DNA from: Actinernus sp. WN-2022
Taxonomy: Eukaryota; Cnidaria; Anthozoa; Actiniaria; Actinernidae
Assembly: GCA_030867875.1 (NCBI GenBank)
Contig: JAOWCC010000577.1
Coordinates: 151,086,344-151,150,343, forward strand
Direction of reading: 5' to 3'
Length of the DNA: 64,000 nt
Shown here: positions 1 through 7,247 of the stretch, piece after piece
Position numbering within the stretch: the first letter of the stretch is position 1
How the letters are laid out: every line of letters starts with the position of its first letter
Position numbers and translations under genes: made by a program
The notes under the pieces: model-generated
Database searches by the model: none
What the model saw: the letters and a program-made list of their open reading frames with translations, nothing else
Told to the model about the DNA's origin: nothing

Positions 1-87
1 CAGTCTAAAGTTCTTTCCAGTGTCACTAGCAATCTGTGGATAGATACTTGGTGCTGATGGAAACGGTTGAATCGAATCGCCTTCCAT
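1..87 (-). CDS. Partial Polinton gene, N-terminal 29 codons only
   Basis: An ATG at 87 reading leftward opens a frame that stays open to base 1. It encodes a short proline/serine-containing start (MEGDSIQPFPSAPSIYPQIA, then SDTGKNFRL). It lies 22 bp downstream of the stop of the penton-like gene on the same strand, so it continues the leftward gene cluster. Proteins opening with a short proline-rich stretch followed by a TGxxFRL-like segment occur in Polinton gene sets with no assigned function. With only 29 codons visible, this is an assignment by position and start context. Confidence 0.5.
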   Translation of the reverse strand, partial: MEGDSIQPFPSAPSIYPQIASDTGKNFRL

Positions 88-109
88 TGTAACGCGTTAT
101 ACATATAGC

Positions 110-769
110 TTACTCAAGCTTCAACACGTATCGTATCGGTCGACCACGGAAGTCTACCACGTTGCCTTTCTCATCACGAATTGTCAGACGAAGACTGCTT
201 TGCATTGTCCCAAGAGCTCGAGTGGTTGTTGGTAGTAGAGAGGCGTATGTCGATTTTGCGAATCTTCCACCACGGATCGTAATGCTAGCGAGAACTGTCG
301 AGTGCTTTCCATCTAGAATTGAAAAGCTGGAATCTACGACATCGCAGTGTACGTATGCTGTGTGGATATCGTCGAACCTCAGATCGTGACTTCTCCTTTT
401 GAGCGTCTTACTATCTTGCCCATAGTCATCTCCGTTAACGCCCAACAGTGTGCAAAGATTTTTACTGAACCGGATTGGTTTAATAACCCTTAGAATGAAA
501 GCCTTACTAGGCTCAAATTTGATAATGCCAGCATCAATTGCGGGTTTTAAATCTTGTTGAATGCTCATTATATCATGGTGCCCTTTAACGATAGCGTGTG
601 GAAACATAACGCCCTCTTCTATAGCCCAATGGAACGAAGCCTTCTTCGCTAGATTCCACCAACTATTCTCAAAAGTGACCTCAACTAGTGAAATGTTGTT
701 GATAAGAATTGGATCGTCGAAGTAGGCAGTATGGTCAGCCGATGTTGTGGTGATATATAAGAGAACCAT
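110..769 (-). CDS. Penton-like minor capsid protein (single jelly-roll type)
   Basis: A 219-residue protein, using the ATG at 769; a longer frame begins at 814 but would run through the shared promoter. Near the N-terminus it reads HTAYFDDPILINN, followed by hydrophobic beta-strand-like segments. A middle segment resembles the family's LLG block (CTLLGVNG), then comes an HCDVVDSS strand. The C-terminus (RDEKGNVVDFRGRPIRYVLK) resembles the 'D-x-x-G-x-x-[IV]-[DN]-FRG' ending that is characteristic of Polinton penton proteins. In the virion model the protein occupies the capsid vertices beside the major capsid protein. It is divergently paired with the gene at 813 across a 43-bp gap. I recognise it from the strand pattern and C-terminal motif, not from a search. 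Confidence 0.72.
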   Translation of the reverse strand: MVLLYITTTSADHTAYFDDPILINNISLVEVTFENSWWNLAKKASFHWAIEEGVMFPHAIVKGHHDIMSIQQDLKPAIDAGIIKFEPSKAFILRVIKPIRFSKNLCTLLGVNGDDYGQDSKTLKRRSHDLRFDDIHTAYVHCDVVDSSFSILDGKHSTVLASITIRGGRFAKSTYASLLPTTTRALGTMQSSLRLTIRDEKGNVVDFRGRPIRYVLKLE

Positions 770-812
770 CTTATATGTTGAAGGTATAACTATATATATG
801 TATAGCTTCAAC
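770..812. promoter_or_regulatory. Divergent near-palindromic promoter of the penton and 813 genes
   Basis: The 43 bp between two divergent ATGs contain GTTGAAG at 777-783 and its exact reverse complement CTTCAAC at 806-812. These flank an AT-rich core (GTATAACTATATATATG). CTTCAAC directly abuts the plus-strand ATG. On the minus strand CTTCAAC lies 7 bp before the ATG. The same layout recurs at 3578-3611. Promoter function is inferred from position and repetition. Confidence 0.6.
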
Positions 813-2504
813 ATGAGGAGGTCTGGAGGTCTTTTCAGTTACCATTACGGAGGGAAAGACGAAGAGGAAGAGGTCCCAACACCGAATGCTAACATAAGGT
901 CAAAGGCTGAGAATCAAGCTAGGAGAGAGAATCAAGCTCGGATAGATAGAAAAGATGTGGAAAGTAGAGAGGTTGCAACCTTGAATGCCAATCTGTTGGT
1001 GAAGTTCAAGAAAAGATATCCACATGCAGATCTTCACAAGTTCTATGTCTCTACGGAAGTGAACGGTCCAGGCAAATATTCGACGAGTATTTGGTTTCGA
1101 GATGGAGATTCTAGCTATGTCATTTACGGCAATGATGTCTCAAAGTTACCTGCAGTCACTCAAAGACGCATCGATGACGCATTGTGGGATGTGCATAAAG
1201 GTTTCCCATCTACGTTGACCCTAGATAGAAGTGCGAAATATCCTATTACAGCAGTTCCTCCTACTGGACCGGCACAAGATATCGATCTCACTAATCTATG
1301 GATATATGCCACCTCAAAGAATAGGTTCAAAGCAGGCGTTCGAAACATATTCAAGGAGACCGTCGTAAAGCATATGACAGCAAATGAGTCCTACCATTGG
1401 TTACATGGTCCGGATTTCAAATATTGGCCTCAACAATTGAATTTCGCAACGTGGTGTGCGACTTCTGGATGTGGAGTGTCATTGTTTGATCCTATTTTCA
1501 AAACGTATCCACCAGTCGTTCAGGGGTTCCTACGATTTCACGTTTATTTCACAATACGAAGAATTCTGCATGAACTTGGTGGTGCCAATGGAGTTCCTTT
1601 ACCTGGTAACTCTCATTTCAAGCAAATGGATAACCTCTATAACAAAGCAGCTCTTGAGAAATTGTGCATTGAATTTGGTATATCTCGAACACCAGATTTC
1701 CCACCAGACTTCCGATGGCACGGAGGTAGGAATCACGGATTAGGAGACGTATTCCTTTTGTATGGTGATGGCTACAAGAACGTCCACGTAATCCGAAGCT
1801 ACGACAAGGAAGCAGACACATGGCCCAACCACAATAACTTATTTGCAGACGAGAAAGGCAGTGTGGACAAGGGCGATCTAGTATCCTTTATTCGGAACGA
1901 CGAACACGAAGGAAAGCAATACAATTGGTTTACGCCACCAATCGGAAAGGGTTTGACAGATGCTGGATTGGGTAGGTTGAATAGATCTGTCGAGGCTTTT
2001 GGACATTGCATGCTTGGTGCTCAAGCCGACTTGAACGGATCCATCATAGATAGCCATAACGTCAAAGAAAAGTTTAAGAGCTTAGTCGAAGACGCTATTC
2101 TCGAAAACGACTTAGTGGTGAGCTACAAAAACTATCTTACCGCTATAAAATCAACGCATAAGAGGCTCGATCTAGCAATAGCTGTAGGCGTGCGATTATT
2201 GCCAAGCGATCTAGTGTACTATCTTGGTAAGAAAGATGGCTATAAGAATCCAATCCCGAAAGCTACGAAAGATATGGTGCTAGGCACTAACGACATCAAT
2301 GCAGAAGACAAAGGACATTCACCTCTTCCTATGAAAGGCCCACCAGATAAGAAATTGGTGCAGCCTCTCGAGACGCACAAGAAACAAGTTCCTGTACCAA
2401 AGGCAAAGGCAAAGGCAAAGGCAAAGGCTGGCTCACAACATGAGATTAATCTCGCAGTGACATCCATTGCCGCAGCTGGAATTGCATGGATGTTGTTTCG
2501 TTAA
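813..2504 (+). CDS. Polinton orphan protein with C-terminal membrane anchor (563 aa)
   Basis: The start is taken at 813, right after the CTTCAAC element; an in-frame upstream frame exists but has no ATG that fits the promoter. The protein has a charged N-terminal region (residues about 15-60, EDEEEE and Arg/Gln-rich). A long globular part follows with conserved-looking aromatic and cysteine segments (FATWCATSGCGVS, RFHVYFTIRRILHELG, LCIEFGISRTPDF). Next is a low-complexity lysine-alanine run (PKAKAKAKAKAG) encoded by an AAAGGC hexamer repeat at 2399-2428. The last residues are hydrophobic (LAVTSIAAAGIAWMLFR), like a tail anchor. I do not recognise a catalytic fold. Size and position among capsid genes suggest a virion or assembly component, but that is inference. 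Its stop overlaps the stop of the convergent gene by 4 bp (2501-2504). Confidence 0.8.
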   Translation: MRRSGGLFSYHYGGKDEEEEVPTPNANIRSKAENQARRENQARIDRKDVESREVATLNANLLVKFKKRYPHADLHKFYVSTEVNGPGKYSTSIWFRDGDSSYVIYGNDVSKLPAVTQRRIDDALWDVHKGFPSTLTLDRSAKYPITAVPPTGPAQDIDLTNLWIYATSKNRFKAGVRNIFKETVVKHMTANESYHWLHGPDFKYWPQQLNFATWCATSGCGVSLFDPIFKTYPPVVQGFLRFHVYFTIRRILHELGGANGVPLPGNSHFKQMDNLYNKAALEKLCIEFGISRTPDFPPDFRWHGGRNHGLGDVFLLYGDGYKNVHVIRSYDKEADTWPNHNNLFADEKGSVDKGDLVSFIRNDEHEGKQYNWFTPPIGKGLTDAGLGRLNRSVEAFGHCMLGAQADLNGSIIDSHNVKEKFKSLVEDAILENDLVVSYKNYLTAIKSTHKRLDLAIAVGVRLLPSDLVYYLGKKDGYKNPIPKATKDMVLGTNDINAEDKGHSPLPMKGPPDKKLVQPLETHKKQVPVPKAKAKAKAKAGSQHEINLAVTSIAAAGIAWMLFR

Positions 2505-3577
2505 CGTCGTTTGTATTGCTCTATCGTGATCACCACTATTGCTACGATGAATAACCAAACGTTCTGTGCTAGTACTCCCAGAGCTTTACCAGCCATAGTA
2601 AATATGAAACTCGCAATCGATCCAATCATTCCAGGTAGGATCTGTCCAAGTTTCTTTCCCATTTCTTTCAACAACCCCCCAGTCGTTTGCAATCCCTTCT
2701 TTACTGCATCTGCTGCTTTATCAATACCAGTCTTTATTGGTTTCGGTACGGATTTCGACAACAGGGAAACTATCGTACTAACGATAGCGCCAATAGAAGT
2801 TACTACTGCAAGAACGGTCATTCCATGCTTTCTGAAAATGTATTTGATCCTTTCACGTAGCGACATACGTTTTAGTATGGCTTCTTCTTGACGTTCGAGT
2901 AATTCTATTTCGTTATGGATGTGTATTTTCTCTTCCTTAGCCGCTTCCTTCTGGTCCTCAGTTGACGTTAGATCTTGAAGTATACTATCTTCCATTTCGA
3001 GATGTTCAATGGCCTTTTCTTGACCTTGGAGGACTTGTTCTGCTCTTTCTGCATCCGTAGGGCCTAGGGCAAATTTGAGATCCTTACCCATACTTTGGTA
3101 TCTTTCACCCTTCACTGTGGTCAAAGGTATGGGCTTCTCTTTACTTCCAAGTGCGTGAAGGTAGATTCTACCCCGTTCCTTATCGGCATCCCATACTTTA
3201 GTTATCTCAAGGTCTCCACGAATCCCTACATCCGCATAGTGTTCCCATACAGCATCGAATAACATTTGTTTCGTTCTATCCGATATGCCTGTTTCGAAGA
3301 ATACGTGGCGATCGCTAAATTTAGGCCGTTCGATTCTATCCTCATCCAGCAATTCACTAAGCTCTCCATCTGTCAATGACGTTTCCTGATACTTCGGTCG
3401 AGCACCTTCTTCATTATAATTGCGTCTAGTTTTCAGGTTGAGTGATTCACTAGGATCCACATTCGTAGAGTCTGACGCCAATTTCCGTGTTTCTTCATTG
3501 ACAGTATCATCGTTGTCGTAGTCTCTTCCTCTTTCAGCTTCATCAGTTCTTTCATCATACCTACCCTCAGAGGCCAT
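2501..3577 (-). CDS. Polinton coiled-coil protein with C-terminal hydrophobic segments (358 aa)
   Basis: The start is taken at 3577 (MASEGRYDERTDE), next to the divergent promoter; a further in-frame ATG lies upstream. The N-terminal 75 residues are acidic and polar, probably disordered. A mid-region domain of about 100 residues follows. A heptad-like Glu/Lys/Leu-rich stretch (about residues 175-245) probably forms a coiled coil. Then come two hydrophobic regions: VLAVVTSIGAIVSTIVSLL and, at the very end, IGSIASFIFTMAGKAL continuing to LFIVAIVVITIEQYKRR. An amphipathic Lys-rich linker lies between them. The layout suggests a membrane-associated structural or membrane-active protein, such as an internal virion membrane component. 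I do not recognise the family. It is tail-to-tail with the 563-aa gene and head-to-head with the capsid gene. Confidence 0.78.
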   Translation of the reverse strand: MASEGRYDERTDEAERGRDYDNDDTVNEETRKLASDSTNVDPSESLNLKTRRNYNEEGARPKYQETSLTDGELSELLDEDRIERPKFSDRHVFFETGISDRTKQMLFDAVWEHYADVGIRGDLEITKVWDADKERGRIYLHALGSKEKPIPLTTVKGERYQSMGKDLKFALGPTDAERAEQVLQGQEKAIEHLEMEDSILQDLTSTEDQKEAAKEEKIHIHNEIELLERQEEAILKRMSLRERIKYIFRKHGMTVLAVVTSIGAIVSTIVSLLSKSVPKPIKTGIDKAADAVKKGLQTTGGLLKEMGKKLGQILPGMIGSIASFIFTMAGKALGVLAQNVWLFIVAIVVITIEQYKRR

Positions 3578-3611
3578 GTTAAACATAATTATATATATAG
3601 TTATATTCAAC
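3578..3611. promoter_or_regulatory. Divergent near-palindromic promoter of the 358-aa and capsid genes
   Basis: The 34 bp between the two ATGs read AT-rich in both directions. The plus strand has TATATATATAGTTATATTCAAC immediately before ATG, described here as TATATATA, GTTATA and TTCAAC blocks. The minus strand has TATATATAATTATG and TTTAAC immediately before its ATG. The outer CATGTT and AACATG blocks are exact complements. This matches the arrangement at 770-812. A weaker version (ATAGTTATATCGAA) lies just upstream of the polymerase start at 11878. Confidence 0.6.
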
Positions 3612-4847
3612 ATGATCTCATCGAAGTTGGATCCCACACAAGTACGAAGAGAGCCTCATGCACTCAAGGCTCCACGAGACTTGTATAGGAAAACTTTCAC
3701 TCGATCATCTGCCAATCCAGGTGAGACTCTATACGTAGAAGTTCCAAAGCTAGCAGAAGATGTAGTACTAGTACCGGGCAGCTTAGCGCTATTGGGCGAC
3801 ATCGTACTATCTGGTGGACATGCGAATAACAGAGTCGTTTCGAACGTTGGACGCTGTTTGGTCATGCGTAGAATCTGTAGGATGGGAGCTGAAACAGTAG
3901 AAGACCTTGTCAGGCCAGACCTCCTACAAACATACTCCGATATATACCTATCTACGCAGGAGAGAGAGTCTAGAATACAACAAGGCATTCAATCAGAGAA
4001 CTTGAATAAGCTACGCTCGAAAGCTGGTGACGCAAGTACTTCATCTGCTGCAGACAACGCACTCCTAACTGCATGTGGTTCAAAGTATAGGATTCCATTA
4101 GATGTTGACATTCTGACACAACATGGAGTTCTATATCCACATGCCTTAGAAAGTACGATTACATTCGAGTTGACTCTAGCGTCTGCCAACGAGGTTGTAA
4201 TTGGATCGGATACGACGAAGATAGGTACGTACCAACTTACCAACATCCAACTAGAATACGAAGCAATCAGGAACGAAACGCTGGCTAGTAATGCACTTCA
4301 CAAATATGAAATAGGTGCTGCATTCCTATACAACTACGCTGTTCACTTCAAGACAGTAGATATCGCTAAAACCTCTGATACTTTGATATCTCAAAACGTT
4401 AATGTTCCACGACGATCCTTTGCTGGACTACTTCTACTATTCATAGATCCACCTACCATTGGCACGCGAGATAGTGAAGCATTCTCGAATCCAGATATAT
4501 TGAAGGTAGAAGTAGATGTCAATGGGATTCCCAACAGACTCTTTCCAAGCGGCATGCTTCCTCTAGATTTCTGGGAGGCTGCAAGAAGCTGGTTTGGTAC
4601 ACCCAATACTTCTATGACTCCAAAGAAGTTCTTTGAAAATAGATTCTCTATTCTAATCGATTGTCGCACAGCAAAGGATTCCACCGTTCATGGTGATGGC
4701 TTGGCACAAACCGGCAGTGGAAAGGACATCGACATTCGCATACATAGAACTGCAAAGGGAAGTGGAAATGTGAAAATGCACATCTATGTCCTTGCGGATG
4801 CTCAGGTCACGATATTGAACAGATCTCTGCAAAGTATATTATACTGA
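3612..4847 (+). CDS. Probable Polinton major capsid protein (double jelly-roll type)
   Basis: A 411-residue protein, start at 3612 directly after TTCAAC. It is rich in short beta-strand-like segments and glycine turns with no membrane span. The region NVPRRSFAGLLLLFIDPP followed by RDSEAF, NPDI and GIPN, then LDFWEAARSWFG, then a C-terminal GSGNVKMHIYVLADAQVTI strand, resembles the conserved blocks of capsid-like proteins in invertebrate Polintons. It lies immediately upstream of the packaging ATPase and close to the penton-like gene, which is the usual neighbourhood. Its stop TGA shares one base with the ATPase ATG (TGATG at 4845-4849). The capsid role is family knowledge plus context; a structure prediction showing two tandem jelly rolls would settle it. 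Confidence 0.62.
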   Translation: MISSKLDPTQVRREPHALKAPRDLYRKTFTRSSANPGETLYVEVPKLAEDVVLVPGSLALLGDIVLSGGHANNRVVSNVGRCLVMRRICRMGAETVEDLVRPDLLQTYSDIYLSTQERESRIQQGIQSENLNKLRSKAGDASTSSAADNALLTACGSKYRIPLDVDILTQHGVLYPHALESTITFELTLASANEVVIGSDTTKIGTYQLTNIQLEYEAIRNETLASNALHKYEIGAAFLYNYAVHFKTVDIAKTSDTLISQNVNVPRRSFAGLLLLFIDPPTIGTRDSEAFSNPDILKVEVDVNGIPNRLFPSGMLPLDFWEAARSWFGTPNTSMTPKKFFENRFSILIDCRTAKDSTVHGDGLAQTGSGKDIDIRIHRTAKGSGNVKMHIYVLADAQVTILNRSLQSILY

Positions 4848-5470
4848 TGGATTCTCTCGTAGAGCACGTGCCGTTCAACGCACTCATAGTCGGTCCAACG
4901 AATTGTGGGAAGACTGCGTTTCTCATAGAACAACTTCGTGGAGCATTTCGTGGTAAGTTCGATTACATAGTACTGATTTGTCCTACGTATGCCCACAACA
5001 AAACTTATCGTGGATTCGCAAATCGAGATCCTCATTTCTTCGTCATATCGCCACCACAAGATGCCATCGATGCTACTTTGAGTATTTGCGCAACATTTTG
5101 GTCAGGTACCAATACTCTATTGATTCTCGATGATTGCGCCGCATCGAAGGACGTCAAGAAACGAACTGACAAGCTAGTGGACTTAGCCTTTTCTGCACGA
5201 CATATAGGGATTTCCGTTTGGGTGCTGTCCCAACAATTAACGAGCATATGTAAGCCCTTCCGTGAGAACGTAGCTATCGTAGTAGCATTCCATACAGCAT
5301 CGGCCGTAGATGGTAAAAAGATATTTGAGGATTATGGAGGCTCACAAGAATGTAAAGAGTTACGAACGATACTTGGATCCCATAAGTTCGCTCGCATGTG
5401 CTTCTGTCTACGCCATCCTTTCGAGGTAGTGTTAGAGCTCCCAGCACCTACAACATATTATCATGGATAA
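4847..5470 (+). CDS. FtsK/HerA-type genome-packaging ATPase (A32-like)
   Basis: A 207-residue P-loop ATPase that in this virus class drives DNA into the capsid. Walker A is GPTNCGKT at residues 16-23. Walker B is TLLILDDC with the acidic pair D95-D96. A glutamine-rich VWVLSQQ segment near residue 135 fits the sensor strand that follows Walker B in this superfamily. Length is normal for Polinton ATPases. An AT-rich TATATTATACTG block precedes the ATG within the 3' end of the capsid gene, suggesting its own promoter. The 3' end overlaps the next gene by 8 bp (5463-5470). Confidence 0.88.
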   Translation: MDSLVEHVPFNALIVGPTNCGKTAFLIEQLRGAFRGKFDYIVLICPTYAHNKTYRGFANRDPHFFVISPPQDAIDATLSICATFWSGTNTLLILDDCAASKDVKKRTDKLVDLAFSARHIGISVWVLSQQLTSICKPFRENVAIVVAFHTASAVDGKKIFEDYGGSQECKELRTILGSHKFARMCFCLRHPFEVVLELPAPTTYYHG

Positions 5471-6008
5471 AGAAATACTCGAGATATTCGGTGAGGATGT
5501 AACAGGCCCACCAACCAACCTAGACGTCACATCAGACAATCGTGAATCACTTTCGATCTTAGCCGCAACAGGCGTAACGAAAGAATACTTAGGTAAGAAC
5601 TTTTCTCTAGGAGACATCTCTAGACTTCCTGAGAAAGAAGTAGACAAGTTGCATAGGAGGTATCAGGCCGTTCTAGCTAAGCAAGTAACGAAAGGCTTAG
5701 TCGACGGTGTGACACGTCTAGCTACCCGCCTAGTTGCCTACCTAGTACCAATAGATTCTCAAGAAGCCCTGATCAAGGACCTACAAGAAGACCCTCTAGT
5801 CCGCAACGAAATCAGTGCTGCGACTGGCCTACTATCGCTCAAAGCCGGTCGCCTTGTAGCTCTAGCTAGCGTCCTATTCCACATATCTGGTCACGTAGTC
5901 ATTCCTGGTACAACTGTTGAACCTTCACATATACCTACTATATCGAAGCAAGATGGAAGGACAGACGGATCAGATAACTGCGAATCCTCCGACGACTGCA
6001 CCAACTAA
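5463..6008 (+). CDS. Polinton orphan protein (181 aa)
   Basis: The ATG at 5463 follows CATATTATC and overlaps the end of the ATPase gene. The protein is mainly helical in character. A central Lys/Leu-rich region (KEYLGKNFSLGDISRLPEKE) is followed by HRRYQAVLAKQVTKGLVDGV and a hydrophobic region near residues 85-97 and 130-145 (LVALASVLFHISGHVV). The C-terminus is acidic and polar. I do not recognise the family. The last 56 bp overlap the start of the next gene in another frame, so the acidic tail may be a by-product of that overlap. Placement between the ATPase and small membrane proteins suggests a virion or assembly role, which is inference. Confidence 0.72.
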   Translation: MDKEILEIFGEDVTGPPTNLDVTSDNRESLSILAATGVTKEYLGKNFSLGDISRLPEKEVDKLHRRYQAVLAKQVTKGLVDGVTRLATRLVAYLVPIDSQEALIKDLQEDPLVRNEISAATGLLSLKAGRLVALASVLFHISGHVVIPGTTVEPSHIPTISKQDGRTDGSDNCESSDDCTN

Positions 6009-6303
6009 GATAAAAAACCCAAAGCGCGTCGCAGCTGGAAAAGCACTAGCGTTAAGCAACAAACTCGCTAAAGAAGCTCAAAAGAGAGAGTTGATGCGCG
6101 AAAGCGAATCATGTAAAGAAGTCGACGTAGAGAAAGGTCGGTTCGAAAGCCTGACTATCCTCGCAGTCATTGGTACTGGCGCTACATTGTTTGGCACGTA
6201 CTTTGCGTACAAGAAGTATGTAGATGGTAATAAGCGTGTTGCCACCGTTAGCACGACACAACCTGCAGCTCCGGCAAAGCCAACGGCACTAGACATGGAG
6301 TAA
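5953..6303 (+). CDS. Small single-span membrane protein of the Polinton (116 aa)
   Basis: The ATG at 5953 sits in the context AGCAAGATGGAAGG about 10 bp after an ACTATATCG block. The upstream frame start at 5917 is not an ATG. The N-terminal half is polar and lysine-rich (KNPKRVAAGKALALSNKLAK). One transmembrane segment follows (LTILAVIGTGATLFGTYFAY), then a short Ala/Pro-rich tail. No family is recognised. It overlaps the preceding gene by 56 bp in a different frame. Confidence 0.65.
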   Translation: MEGQTDQITANPPTTAPTKIKNPKRVAAGKALALSNKLAKEAQKRELMRESESCKEVDVEKGRFESLTILAVIGTGATLFGTYFAYKKYVDGNKRVATVSTTQPAAPAKPTALDME

Positions 6304-6340
6304 CACTTAAAGACTCGAGATCATAGTAGTATATATCTAG

Positions 6341-6565
6341 ATGGAGAAGGAATTGACGAAGACGGCAACCGATGCAGTCAAAATCGTTGGACTCGCTGCT
6401 GGTATTGGGTGGATCGTAAAAAAGACTACCAAGGAATCTATGCTTAGCGATCCTTCTTCTTCCCTAGCGAATTACGCAAAGTGGACTGCCGTGATACTTG
6501 GTAGCTTATACGCAAAGGAATATCTTGAGAAACAACTTGAGAAAGAAAGAAAAGCCCAAACCTAA
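6341..6565 (+). CDS. Small membrane protein of the Polinton (74 aa)
   Basis: The ATG at 6341 is preceded by AGTAGTATATATCTAG, the same TATA-then-ATGG spacing seen for neighbouring genes. It contains two moderately hydrophobic stretches (VKIVGLAAGIGWIV and WTAVILGSLYA) separated by a polar loop, and ends with a charged helix (KEYLEKQLEKERK). It may be a two-span or hairpin membrane protein. Function is unknown. Confidence 0.6.
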   Translation: MEKELTKTATDAVKIVGLAAGIGWIVKKTTKESMLSDPSSSLANYAKWTAVILGSLYAKEYLEKQLEKERKAQT

Positions 6566-6593
6566 ATCTTGAGAAACAAAAGATCATACCATA

Positions 6594-7022
6594 ATGGCGG
6601 CAGCAATTGGAATGGCCCTCCTCGGGGCTATATTGAATGCAACGGCATTTACTGGTGGTGGCATACTAGCTAGAATGCTTGGAAAAGATGGTGATGTAGA
6701 TGCAGAACGAGAGAGACACGATAGGGCCACCGAAAAACTAGAACGTGAAATGAAAGCGTATAGAATCAAACGTCAAAGCTTATATGACTATGCACAAGAG
6801 CAGGAAGGTCTTGAACGCAAAGCACACAACGATCAAAGAGATACCAACGAAGCCTTAGTGCGATCCGATAAGTTACGTAAGGCGCTTAAACATCTCAAAG
6901 AGATGAAAGAACCCCGCTTATCTGACTACTACAAACCCTCAAACAATCAGAAGACTGGTGAGTTGCTCTACGTTGGGGGTGGAATGCTAGGCGTTGGATA
7001 CACTATTAGTAAATGGATATAG
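6594..7022 (+). CDS. Polinton protein with glycine-rich hydrophobic N-terminus and coiled coil (142 aa)
   Basis: The protein opens with MAAAIGMALLGAILNATAFT, a hydrophobic Gly/Ala-rich segment leading into TGGGILARMLG. A highly charged heptad-like helix follows (residues about 35-105). The C-terminus is a second hydrophobic Gly-rich segment (LLYVGGGMLGVGYTI). This layout (FTGG motif, charged helix, hydrophobic C-terminus) recurs in Polintons of aquatic invertebrates, where the function is unassigned. The amphipathic Gly-rich ends resemble membrane-active virion peptides, which is inference. It is the last gene before a non-coding repeat block. Confidence 0.7.
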   Translation: MAAAIGMALLGAILNATAFTGGGILARMLGKDGDVDAERERHDRATEKLEREMKAYRIKRQSLYDYAQEQEGLERKAHNDQRDTNEALVRSDKLRKALKHLKEMKEPRLSDYYKPSNNQKTGELLYVGGGMLGVGYTISKWI

Positions 7023-7165
7023 ATACTACTAAGCTACTAGTAAGTTACCTAAGCTACTAGTAAGTTACCCTAAGCTACTGGTGAGTTGCCCTAAGCTACT
7101 AGTAAGCTACTAGTAAGTTACCTAAGCTACTAGTAAGCTACTTAAGCTACTACTAAGCTACTACT
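7023..7165 (+). repeat. Degenerate tandem repeat between the 142-aa gene and the integrase
   Basis: About seven imperfect copies of a roughly 20-bp unit close to CTAAGCTACTAGTAAGTTAC fill the space after the 142-aa gene's stop. Copies vary in length (CTACTAGTAAGCTACTAGTA steps) as expected from slippage. It is the only sizeable non-coding block inside the element. Confidence 0.85.
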
Positions 7166-7168
7166 AAA

Positions 7169-7229
7169 AAAAAAAAAGGAAGAATGAAGAGGGTCACGCA
7201 ACGACTTTCTTTATTCTTCCTTTTTTTTT
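7169..7229. other. A/T-tract hairpin upstream of the integrase
   Basis: AAAAAAAAAGGAAGAAT at 7169-7185 is the exact reverse complement of 7213-7229, giving a 17-bp stem with a 27-nt loop. It ends in a nine-T run on the plus strand. It could act as a transcript 3' end for the upstream rightward gene cluster, as a replication structure, or be left over from slippage. Confidence 0.7.
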
Positions 7230-7247
7230 CATCTGTTGAAGGTTAGA

